Assembly (NCBI GenBank): GCA_030041545.1
Contig: JASHNQ010000097.1
Coordinates: 1-64,000 of the forward strand
Source of the DNA: a candidate division FCPU426 bacterium
GTDB taxonomy: Bacteria; Oederibacteriota; Muellerivitia; Muellerivitales; Muellerivitaceae
Reading direction: 5' to 3'
DNA length: 64,000 nucleotides
Positions 54,594 to 61,970 of the stretch are shown here, piece after piece. The stretch's first letter is position 1; each line of letters begins with the position of its first letter. The notes under the pieces are model-generated. The model ran no database searches and was not told the DNA's origin. It saw only the letters and a program-made list of their open reading frames with translations. A program made the translations under genes and the position numbers.

Positions 54594-54958
54594 AGCGTGT
54601 CATCCTGATCGTAGCCCATGGCAGCCGGGACAAGTCAGCCCAGCAGGAATTCAAGCGGCTGGTATGGAGATACCAAAAACGGCACCCAGGATGGACAATC
54701 GCCCATGCCTTCCTGGAACTGGCGGAACCTTCCATTCCGGAAGCCTTGGAATCCCTTTCCGCATCTTCGGACGAAATCCTGGTTCTTCCTTTGTTCCTTT
54801 TCACGGCCAAGCACGTGAGGAAGCACATCCCCGAAATCCTTAAAGCTTTTCACAAGAACCATCCGAAGGTCCAAATCCGATTGGCCAAACCCCTGGGCGC
54901 GGACGGAAAACTCCTAGACATCCTGGACCAGCGGCTTCACCCAATCTCCCGCAAATAA
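54590..54958 (+). CDS. Short CbiX-like sirohydrochlorin chelatase
   Basis: A 122-residue single-domain chelatase-fold protein. VAHGSRDKSAQQEF holds the catalytic His; ELAEPSIPEALESL and LPLFLFTAKHVRKHIPEIL supply the second His region. This is the size of the short CbiX/SirB-type, working as a dimer to insert cobalt or iron into sirohydrochlorin. ATGA overlap with cobS ties it to cobalamin. Confidence 0.85.
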   Translation: MKRVILIVAHGSRDKSAQQEFKRLVWRYQKRHPGWTIAHAFLELAEPSIPEALESLSASSDEILVLPLFLFTAKHVRKHIPEILKAFHKNHPKVQIRLAKPLGADGKLLDILDQRLHPISRK

Positions 54959-54960
54959 AA

Positions 54961-54998
54961 AAGCCGGAGAGCGGGTCCCTGAAACCCGCTTCCGGCTT
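54961..54998. terminator. Terminator between the cobalamin operon and btuB
   Basis: Stem AAGCCGGA-AGCGGGT with complement ACCCGCTTCCGGCTT and one bulged G; A-rich on the left and T/A on the right. Lies between convergent genes ending at 54958 (+) and 55023 (-). Confidence 0.8.
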
Positions 54999-55022
54999 AT
55001 CCCCCCACCTTGAAGCTGGCTC

Positions 55023-57164
55023 TTAGAACGAAACCTGCGTTCCCCCGTAAGCCGACAGGCCCGGCGCGCTGTAGCCGTACACTTCCTCGTACCATTGGTT
55101 GAACAGGTTGTCCACCCGGGCAAAGAGCTTCACCTGGCTGTTCACCTGGTAGGAAACCCTCAAGTTCACCAGGAAGTAACTAGGCAGTGTCACCACCGTC
55201 GTAGCGGTTTCCCCCGTGGCCGCGTTCACCAGGTTGTTTCCAAAATCATCGTCCAAGCTGTCACCCACGTAAATCAAGGAAGCTCCCAAGCCGACCTTGT
55301 CCAGCTGGTAATCCAAGTCGCCGCCCGCCTTGTTCTGAGGCCGCCTGATGAGCGGGACGTTATCGGTCAAGTCCCAAGCGCAAGTGTAGGTGTAGTTTCC
55401 CCTCACGCTCAAGTTGGGAATGCCGTCGAATGCCAGTGTGGCTTCCACGCCGTAGGTCCGGGCCTTGCCGATATTCTGGTAATTCGTGGAACCGAATTGG
55501 ATCAAATGGGTGATGTCGCTGTCAAAATAATCGGCGCCGATTTTTAGGAACTTCTCACCGCCGATCGGTTGTTCAAAGCCGAAGTCGTATCCCAAACTTG
55601 TTTCCGGTTGAAGTTGCGGATTCCCATAATTGGGGTCATAAAGCTGGTAAAGGTTCGGCGCCAAAAAACCCGTCCCATAATTGGCCGTCCATTTCGTATC
55701 CAACCCGGGCACCCAATAAGCCAATCCCGCCTGGTAGGTCGAATGGGTTCCAAATTGGCTGTTGTCCTCCCAGCGGCCCCCCAGGTTGAAAAATAAACGG
55801 TCTTCGAGCGAGGTCAGGCTTTCCGCGAAACCGGAAAGAACCTGGACCATGGTCGCGGGGGACGCATCCGTGAACGGCCCATAGATCGGGTCGGCGCTGG
55901 TGTCGTTGGAAGCCGCCCATTCGTCCTGGCCCTGCACGCCCAGCACGACCGATTCCTCCTTCAGCAAATGAAGATCGTTCTGCCAAATGGCTTGGGCGGT
56001 CTGGCCGTCGAAGTTCCCGGTTTCCGAGTAATTGTTGTAAGCGTTAGTGACGGCGTTATAAAGGCGGTTGTCGTCAAAAAAGGCCAAATTCAAGGATTGC
56101 TCCCAACTTCCATCCAAGAGCTTCCAATCCGTACGGCTGTCGGCCATGAACTGTTTTTGGAGGGCGAAATAATCGGGATCGTCCGTCAGATAAGAGGCTG
56201 TCGCCAGGCCTCCGTCAAAAAGAACTGTGTTGTAGGCGTCCAGGCTGGTGTTGGACTGGCTGTAACGCAGGAAAACTTTTTCTTCCAGGTTCGAAGCCAA
56301 ATCCGATCCCAGCCGCAGGGAAGCGGTGTTGGTATCGTCGCCGTTGTTGACGGACCCGGCGGTTGACGGTTCAAAAGCGGCATCGGCCGCGTCCAAACCC
56401 TTGACACTCAAAGCCGGAAACCCAGCCGTGTTATAGTGGGACGCGTCGAAATTGAAGTAACCGCCGTTGTCCCCGCCTTGGGCCGAAACCACCTCACGGG
56501 AAGTCCCGTAGGAGCCCCCTTCCACCAAAGCCGAACCACCTAAAGGCGCCGGGCCGCTTTGGGGGATGATGTTGATGACCCCGCCGATGGCGTTGGAACC
56601 CCATAAAGTGCTTTGGGGTCCACGGACCACTTCGATTTGTTGGATCCCTTCCAGCGATAATCCATCCAGGTAGTCGTAAGAGAAAGCCGCGCCAATAGGA
56701 TCATTCAAGGGGATTCCATCCAACAAAACCAAGGTGTCCTCCGGATTATTACCGCGGATATAAATGGAAGCGACTTCCCCCGGGTTGCCGGTTTGGGCAA
56801 CCTCCAACCCCGGCACCTCCTGAATGGCATCCAGGGCCGTGCTGGATTGCTTTTTTTCAATGTCCTGGGCCGTGATCACGGTCATGGAATCGGTCACCTG
56901 GGAAACCGGCGTGTCCAGCCGGTTGGCGGTCACCACCACTTCGGACATGGAAATCGGCGCTTGGGCCGCGGTGGTATTGGCGGAAGGCTCAACGGCGGAG
57001 ATGTTACCGGCGGCCGTTGGGGTGGCCCCCGAAAGCGGAACGGACGGCGTGGAGGAAGGAACCGGGGTTGACTCTTGCGCGGAAAGGGGGCTTATCCCCC
57101 CGAAGAAAAAAACCAGGAACAGCGAAAGAACGGCCAACTGCAACGACAGGATGATTCTCATCAT
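55023..57164 (-). CDS. btuB: TonB-dependent vitamin B12 receptor BtuB
   Basis: A 713-residue outer-membrane receptor. Signal peptide (about 1-30), Thr/Ser/Pro-rich linker, TonB-box-like SEVVVTANRLDTP (74-86), plug domain (YIRGNNPEDTLVLLDGIPLN; EVVRGPQSTLWGSNAIGGVI) and a C-terminal 22-strand barrel ending in Phe. A cobalamin riboswitch upstream identifies the ligand as a corrinoid. ATG 57164 lies 9 nt from GGGAG. No btuCD is visible in the window. Confidence 0.92.
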   Translation of the reverse strand: MMRIILSLQLAVLSLFLVFFFGGISPLSAQESTPVPSSTPSVPLSGATPTAAGNISAVEPSANTTAAQAPISMSEVVVTANRLDTPVSQVTDSMTVITAQDIEKKQSSTALDAIQEVPGLEVAQTGNPGEVASIYIRGNNPEDTLVLLDGIPLNDPIGAAFSYDYLDGLSLEGIQQIEVVRGPQSTLWGSNAIGGVINIIPQSGPAPLGGSALVEGGSYGTSREVVSAQGGDNGGYFNFDASHYNTAGFPALSVKGLDAADAAFEPSTAGSVNNGDDTNTASLRLGSDLASNLEEKVFLRYSQSNTSLDAYNTVLFDGGLATASYLTDDPDYFALQKQFMADSRTDWKLLDGSWEQSLNLAFFDDNRLYNAVTNAYNNYSETGNFDGQTAQAIWQNDLHLLKEESVVLGVQGQDEWAASNDTSADPIYGPFTDASPATMVQVLSGFAESLTSLEDRLFFNLGGRWEDNSQFGTHSTYQAGLAYWVPGLDTKWTANYGTGFLAPNLYQLYDPNYGNPQLQPETSLGYDFGFEQPIGGEKFLKIGADYFDSDITHLIQFGSTNYQNIGKARTYGVEATLAFDGIPNLSVRGNYTYTCAWDLTDNVPLIRRPQNKAGGDLDYQLDKVGLGASLIYVGDSLDDDFGNNLVNAATGETATTVVTLPSYFLVNLRVSYQVNSQVKLFARVDNLFNQWYEEVYGYSAPGLSAYGGTQVSF

Positions 57165-57171
57165 GGGCCCA

Positions 57172-57197
57172 CTCCCGAGGCGAGGCTTGATCGGGAG
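57172..57197 (-). promoter_or_regulatory. Hairpin sequestering the btuB ribosome site
   Basis: CTCCCGA (57172-57178 on plus) pairs with TCGGGAG (57191-57197). On the mRNA this buries the GGGAG ribosome site, a plausible OFF-state helix of the riboswitch's expression platform. Confidence 0.6.
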
Positions 57198-57271
57198 AGA
57201 AGGGGAGGAAAAACCGGTGAGGCGAGGTTAGTTCTCCGCTTCTTATTCCCGAAGAAGCCGTCGAAAATTCA

Positions 57272-57420
57272 CCTCAAGGCCGGTCTCCTGACTCGGGGCT
57301 TCTTATCCGGGCCTTCCCATCCTTGCGGACAGTGGCTGCCGGAAGAAAACATCGCCCCTCACAGTGGCGGGTCCGTGCCGGATTCTCACCGGCTTCCCGA
57401 ACACCCTGAGTTGTAGAGGT
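57272..57420 (-). promoter_or_regulatory. Cobalamin riboswitch
   Basis: On the minus strand GAAGCCGGTGAGAATCCGGC, GCCACTGT (twice), and the B12 box GAGTCAGGAGACCGGCC (57294-57278) occur in standard order and spacing. It starts just beyond the cbiA stop and ends about 108 nt before btuB. Binding of adenosyl- or methylcobalamin would turn btuB off. Confidence 0.95.
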
Positions 57421-57429
57421 TAAATACTC

Positions 57430-58923
57430 CTATCGTTGCGGCTTGTCAACGTCAAACCTTTCGCACCGATCCATGAAAGCGGCGGCGATCCGGGGATTGG
57501 ATATGAAGTGCAGGTGGATATAGCTGGCCAATAGGTTCCGGGATTGGAAGCCTTCCGTAAAATTTTTTCCCGTACTGGTGACGCAGTCGTAGGCGGGCTT
57601 TCCCTTGAAGCGGTTGGAGACGATCCGGGAATGGTGGAACTCATGCCCCCGCGCCGGGGTGCCTTGGGGACCCAGCAGGCAGTCCCGCGCGGCTTTCAAT
57701 TCCACGTAACGGATGGTGAGGTGGTTTTTCTCCATTTTCACTTTCAGGGGGAGGGCCCCCACCATGGGGAAAGCCTCACCGTCGAAACCGGCAAGGCTCT
57801 TCGAAAGATACATCAGGCCGCCGCATTCGGCGTAGACCGGCATGCCCTCCTTGGTCCGGCGGAGAATTTCTTTTTTCAATCCCTGGTTCGCCGCCAGTTC
57901 CTTTGGAAAACTTTCCGGATAGCCTCCGCCGAAGTAGAGGCCCTTTAAGCCAGGCGGAAGCCTGCGGTCCCTCAAGGGGCTGAAGTAAACCAATTGGGCG
58001 CCGGCTTCCTCCAGCATTCCCAAATTCTCCGCGTAGTAAAAGCAAAAAGCCTCGTCCCTGGCCACGCCGATGCGGATTTTAGGAATTGCGGGCGAACTGG
58101 AGGGTTGGTCCTTTCCCCCTCTGAAAGAGGGGGACAAAGGAGGAGTTAGCCTTATCCCATTACTGCTTCGGGAACGGCTAATACCCCCCCACCCCCCTTT
58201 TTCAAAGGGGGGCATCGCTGCTGTCGATTTACCTTTCTGAACTTGCAAAAACCGAGTCCATTTATCTAAATCCACTGTTTGTTCCGCAACTTCCACCAAG
58301 GCTGCCTTGACCTTTTCGGCTTTCTCGTTCTCCTCGATGGTCTTTAATCCCAAGTGCCTCTCGGGGATGGCGAAACTTTCCAAACGGGGCAAATAGCCGA
58401 CGACTTTCCTCCGGAGGGAGGGCTTTAGGGATTTCATCACCATCTCGTAATGAGCCCGGCTGCCGGCCCGGTTGAGGAGGATGCCCGCGATCTTCACGCG
58501 AGGGTCGAACGCCATCAAGCCCTCAATCACCGCGCCTGCGGTCACCGTCATGCCCCAAATATCCACCACCAACACAACGGGCACATCCAGGCGCCGGGCG
58601 ATTTCCGCCGAACTGCCCGAGGTCGTCCCGTTTTTACCGTCATAAAGGGCGCCCATGCCTTCCAGCACGGACACTTCCACGCGATTGGAATATTCCCGGA
58701 AGCTCTCCTCCACGCCTTTCCAGCCCATCATCCACAGGTCCAGGTTGATGGAATCTTTGCCGGCGGCCAAGCGGTGGTAGCCCCCGTCGATGAAGTCCGG
58801 GCCGATCTTAAAGGGCTGGACCTTGAAACCTTTTTGGGCCAAAAGGGAGAGAAGGGCGAACGTAACGGTGGTTTTACCCACGCCGCTGTGGGTGCCGGCT
58901 ATGAGGAAAGTAGTCGGGTTCAT
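57430..58923 (-). CDS. cbiA: Cobyrinate a,c-diamide synthase CbiA/CobB
   Basis: A 497-residue glutamine-dependent amidase: ATP-binding domain with GTHSGVGKTTV (10-20) and IGPDFIDGGYH, and a class I GATase-like domain with Cys367 (VYAECGGLMYL) and GHEFHHSR. Between them residues 237-272 are a low-complexity stretch encoded by palindromic repeats, absent from ordinary homologues. It lies upstream of the btuB riboswitch and overlaps btuF by 4 bp. Confidence 0.93.
   Translation of the reverse strand: MNPTTFLIAGTHSGVGKTTVTFALLSLLAQKGFKVQPFKIGPDFIDGGYHRLAAGKDSINLDLWMMGWKGVEESFREYSNRVEVSVLEGMGALYDGKNGTTSGSSAEIARRLDVPVVLVVDIWGMTVTAGAVIEGLMAFDPRVKIAGILLNRAGSRAHYEMVMKSLKPSLRRKVVGYLPRLESFAIPERHLGLKTIEENEKAEKVKAALVEVAEQTVDLDKWTRFLQVQKGKSTAAMPPFEKGGWGGISRSRSSNGIRLTPPLSPSFRGGKDQPSSSPAIPKIRIGVARDEAFCFYYAENLGMLEEAGAQLVYFSPLRDRRLPPGLKGLYFGGGYPESFPKELAANQGLKKEILRRTKEGMPVYAECGGLMYLSKSLAGFDGEAFPMVGALPLKVKMEKNHLTIRYVELKAARDCLLGPQGTPARGHEFHHSRIVSNRFKGKPAYDCVTSTGKNFTEGFQSRNLLASYIHLHFISNPRIAAAFMDRCERFDVDKPQR
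58114..58212. repeat. Palindromic repeat inserted in frame in cbiA
   Basis: Two perfect hairpins, TCCCCCTCT-GAA-AGAGGGGGA (58114-58134) and CCCCCCTTT-TTC-AAAGGGGGG (58192-58212), bracket about 57 bp. The minus strand reads through as MPPFEKGGWGGISRSR and LTPPLSPSFRGG. Confidence 0.85.
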
Positions 58924-59789
58924 GGTTCGGGAGTCTTGCGAGCCTGGGCAAAGGCGTCGGACAACAGCTCGGCCAAGTGCAGTATGGTGGGGCCCGGCAC
59001 CATCAGGTCGTCGCCTTGGAAGCTATAGATGTGCCCTTCCCGGACGGCCTTCAAGGACGGCAGCTGTTTCCAGGAATCCAAGTCCGCTTTTTCCTCCCCC
59101 GGTTTCGTCTGGGGGGGAAGGACCGTGATGATGACGTCCGGGTCGCGGCTCACGATCTGCTCCTTGGAAACCATGGGATATTCCACGGGCGAATCCTCCA
59201 GTACGTTTTTGCCGCCCGTCCATTGGATGAGCTCATCCACGAAATTATGGGATCCCACGCCATAAAGCTGTTGGAGCGTGCCGGGCGTGTGGTCCACGAT
59301 GAAAAGCACGGAAAGAGGGGTTTCGTGGGGCTGGCTGCCCTTGAGTCGGTCCAGCCGGGCCTGGAGGCGGGCTTTGGCCCTCCGCGCATCGGCCACATGA
59401 CCTAATTTTTCACCGATGGCGTCATAAAGCTTCAGGACATCCTCGACCGTGGCCCAGTTCAGGACCCAAACCGGCAGGTGCAGCTTCTTGAACTTCGCCC
59501 CGCCGTCGCTGGTGAACTGGGGCACCAGGATGAGGTCGGGCTTGAGTGAAACGATTTTTTCAATATTAGGATTCAACCACCCCCCAACCTTTGCCTTTTG
59601 CTGGGCTTCGGGCGGGAACTTGCAGTAATTGGTCACCCCCACCAATTGGTCCTGGGCGCCGATGTCGTAGATGATCTCGGTGAAATTGGGGGAGAGGGAG
59701 ATCACCCGCTGGGGAGGGGCTTGGGAAAAAGCATGGCCAAGCCCCAAAATGAGAAAAATAGCCAGCCCCATCAATCCCCGAAGTTTCAT
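58920..59789 (-). CDS. btuF: Periplasmic cobalamin-binding protein BtuF
   Basis: A 289-residue type III substrate-binding protein with signal peptide (about 1-23, ending AFSQA). RVISLSPNFTEIIYDIGAQD, TNYCKFPPEAQQ and IVSLKPDLILVP are BtuF-family motifs. ATG 59789 lies about 5 nt from GGTGG; a GTG at 59798 is the alternative. It is the first gene of the btuF-cbiA unit. The ABC transporter components are not nearby. Confidence 0.88.
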   Translation of the reverse strand: MKLRGLMGLAIFLILGLGHAFSQAPPQRVISLSPNFTEIIYDIGAQDQLVGVTNYCKFPPEAQQKAKVGGWLNPNIEKIVSLKPDLILVPQFTSDGGAKFKKLHLPVWVLNWATVEDVLKLYDAIGEKLGHVADARRAKARLQARLDRLKGSQPHETPLSVLFIVDHTPGTLQQLYGVGSHNFVDELIQWTGGKNVLEDSPVEYPMVSKEQIVSRDPDVIITVLPPQTKPGEEKADLDSWKQLPSLKAVREGHIYSFQGDDLMVPGPTILHLAELLSDAFAQARKTPEP

Positions 59790-59804
59790 GGAATCCACCG
59801 CCTA

Positions 59805-59832
59805 TTGGAATGAAAAGCCTCTCGTGTACAAT
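59805..59832 (+). promoter_or_regulatory. Promoter for a probable leaderless transcript
   Basis: TTGGAA (59805-59810) and TACAAT (59827-59832) with 16-bp spacing. The predicted start point falls at 59838-59840, on the ATG of the CWC gene, which has no ribosome site. Confidence 0.65.
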
Positions 59833-59838
59833 TCTCCT

Positions 59839-60036
59839 ATGGCATTTCCCCAACCCACCACCAAGCATTGCAGCCGCTGCGGCAAAAGTTTCCAATGCGG
59901 CACCGCCGAAGTCAACGGCAATTGCTGGTGTTCCTTTTATCCCGTTTTGAAGGTCCGCACCGGGGCGGATTGCATGTGCCCGGACTGCCTGCTCAAGGCC
60001 ACCCTGCTGCAGGAACCGGAGGAGAAGCGGAAATGA
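59839..60036 (+). CDS. Cysteine-rich CWC-family small protein
   Basis: A 65-residue protein: CSRCGKSFQCGTAEVNGNCW followed by C, then CMCPDCLLKA. Eight cysteines in CxxC/CWC pairs suggest a metal or redox site, as in the cysteine-rich CWC family. The stop overlaps the start of the following cobalamin-binding protein gene (ATGA), so the two are coupled. Function unknown. Confidence 0.8.
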   Translation: MAFPQPTTKHCSRCGKSFQCGTAEVNGNCWCSFYPVLKVRTGADCMCPDCLLKATLLQEPEEKRK

Positions 60037-60956
60037 AAAACTTGCGCATCGCCACCTTCATGCCCTCGGCCACCGAAATGGTCTGTTCCCTTGGGCTCTT
60101 CGACCAACTCGTGGGCGTTTCCCACCATTGTAACTACCCCGAGGAAGTCCAACAAAAGCCCGTCGTGGTGAAAAGCGTCCTGGACTACACGGTCATGACC
60201 TTGGCCCAGATCGACGAAGCGGTCAGCCGGCGCCACGCCTCGAGCCACAGCCTCTACGACGTGGATGAAGCCCTCATCCGTCAAACCGCCCCCAACCTCA
60301 TCGTCACCCAAAACCTCTGCCAGCTTTGCGCGCCCTCGGGCAACGAGGTCACCCAAGTGCTCAAGACCCTCGACCCCAAGCCCGATATCCTTTGGCAGAC
60401 CCCCCATTGCCTGGAGGACATCTTCAGCGACCTGCTGGCCCTGGGCGAGAAAACGGGCACCTTGGCGAAGGCCCAAGCCATGGTCCGGGACGCCCGCCAG
60501 CGCATCGCGGCGGTCCAACAAGCCACGAAGGGCCTTCCCAAAATGAAGGCTTTCTTCATGGAATGGGTGGACCCCACTTACTGCGGCGGCCACTGGATCC
60601 CCGAGATGATGGACTGGGCCGGGGGCAGCGACCCCATCGCCCGGCCTGGGGTGGACTCGGTGCGCACCGCCTGGGAGGATGTGGTGGCCTATAACCCTGA
60701 CGTTTTAGTGGTGGCCCCCTGCGGCTTCGACACGAAAAAATCCCTGGAACAGGCAGAGCTACTCAAAAATCGGCCCGGTTGGGCAGAGCTCTCGGCGGTG
60801 AAAAAGAAACAGGTCTGGGCGGTGGCCGCCAACAGTTATTTCGCCCGGCCTGGCATGAGGCTCGTGGACGGCGTTGAGATCCTGGCCCATCTTTTTCATC
60901 CCGGACAGTTCCCTTGGAAAGGGCCCCAAGACGCTTTCGCGCCAGTACCTCTTTAA
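60033..60956 (+). CDS. Non-secreted cobalamin-binding (BtuF-fold) protein
   Basis: A 307-residue periplasmic-binding-protein-fold protein (PF01497-like) but without signal peptide; it starts directly MKNLRIATFMPSATEMVCSL. VGVSHHCNYPEEVQQKPVVV, DEALIRQTAPNLIVTQNLC and MEWVDPTYCGGHWIPEMM are conserved in cytosolic cobalamin-binding proteins. It overlaps the CWC gene by 4 bp and converges on nrdB with a 15-bp gap and no visible terminator. Confidence 0.85.
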   Translation: MKNLRIATFMPSATEMVCSLGLFDQLVGVSHHCNYPEEVQQKPVVVKSVLDYTVMTLAQIDEAVSRRHASSHSLYDVDEALIRQTAPNLIVTQNLCQLCAPSGNEVTQVLKTLDPKPDILWQTPHCLEDIFSDLLALGEKTGTLAKAQAMVRDARQRIAAVQQATKGLPKMKAFFMEWVDPTYCGGHWIPEMMDWAGGSDPIARPGVDSVRTAWEDVVAYNPDVLVVAPCGFDTKKSLEQAELLKNRPGWAELSAVKKKQVWAVAANSYFARPGMRLVDGVEILAHLFHPGQFPWKGPQDAFAPVPL

Positions 60957-60971
60957 TTCCCCAAAATCTAC

Positions 60972-61970
60972 CTAAAAGTTCTCGTTGAAGGCCACTTCCC
61001 CGGTGACGCCCACCTGGTAGGCGGACACGCGGCGCTCAAAGAAATTGGTCAGTTCCTGGACGTCCTGCAACTCCATGAAATGGAAAGGGTTCCGGGAACC
61101 ATAATGCGGTTGGAAGCCCAGATTCAGGAGCCTTTGATCCGCCACGTATTGCAGGTATTGGCGCATCTCGGCGGGGGAGAGCCCCGCCACCCCCTCCCCC
61201 AGCAGGTCCTCGGCGAACTGCGTCTCGCACTCAATGGCGTCCGATATCATTTCCAGCACTTGTTTCTCCAAACCCGCTTCCACGAGGGAAGGGGATTCCT
61301 GCCGGATGGTTTCCACCACTTGGAAGGCGAAGGCCATGTGCATGCTTTCGTCCCGGAAGACCCAGTTGGTGCCCGCGGCCAACCCGTTGAACAGCCCTTT
61401 CGAGCGCAGGAAATAAACGTAGGCGAAAGCCGCGAAGAAGAACATGCCTTCCACGGCGGCGGCGAAGCTGATGAGGTTCAGCAGGAACCGCCGTTGGTCC
61501 TCCGCCGTCCCCAGTTCGCCCATGGCTTGTATGGAACTAATCCACTTGAAGCAGAATTGGGCCTTCTTCTTGATCGTGGGGATGTTTTCCACGGCCGCGA
61601 AGGCCTTTTCCCGCTCCTTCACGTCCGGCACGTAATTGTCCAAAAGGGTCAGGTAAAACTGGACGTGCAGGGCCTCCTCGTAAAGCTGCCGCGAGAGGTA
61701 AAGCCTGGCCTCCGGCGAGTTGATGTGCTTGTAGAGGTTCAACACCAGGTTGTTGGCCACGATGGAATCGCCGGTGGCGAAGAAGGCCACTAGCCGCTGG
61801 ATCAAATGCCGCTCCGCCGGGGATATCCTTTCCCGCAAGTCGGCGAGGTCCGTGGAAAAATCCACCTCCTCCACGGTCCAGGTGTTCTGGATGGCCTTCT
61901 TGTACATCTCGTAGAAGACCGGGTACTTCATGGGCCTGAGCGTTAGTTGAAAACCGGGTTCCAGGATCAT
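60972..61970 (-). CDS. nrdB: Class I ribonucleotide reductase small subunit NrdB
   Basis: A 332-residue R2 protein. Metal ligands include Asp68 (ATGDSIVANN), Glu99 and His102 (YEEALHVQFY) and the later RDESMHMAF; Tyr106 in ExxHxxxY is in place for a tyrosyl radical. The C-terminus FNENF would dock to NrdA. ATG 61970 overlaps the nrdA stop by 4 bp. The enzyme needs oxygen, in contrast to B12-dependent NrdJ. Confidence 0.95.
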   Translation of the reverse strand: MILEPGFQLTLRPMKYPVFYEMYKKAIQNTWTVEEVDFSTDLADLRERISPAERHLIQRLVAFFATGDSIVANNLVLNLYKHINSPEARLYLSRQLYEEALHVQFYLTLLDNYVPDVKEREKAFAAVENIPTIKKKAQFCFKWISSIQAMGELGTAEDQRRFLLNLISFAAAVEGMFFFAAFAYVYFLRSKGLFNGLAAGTNWVFRDESMHMAFAFQVVETIRQESPSLVEAGLEKQVLEMISDAIECETQFAEDLLGEGVAGLSPAEMRQYLQYVADQRLLNLGFQPHYGSRNPFHFMELQDVQELTNFFERRVSAYQVGVTGEVAFNENF

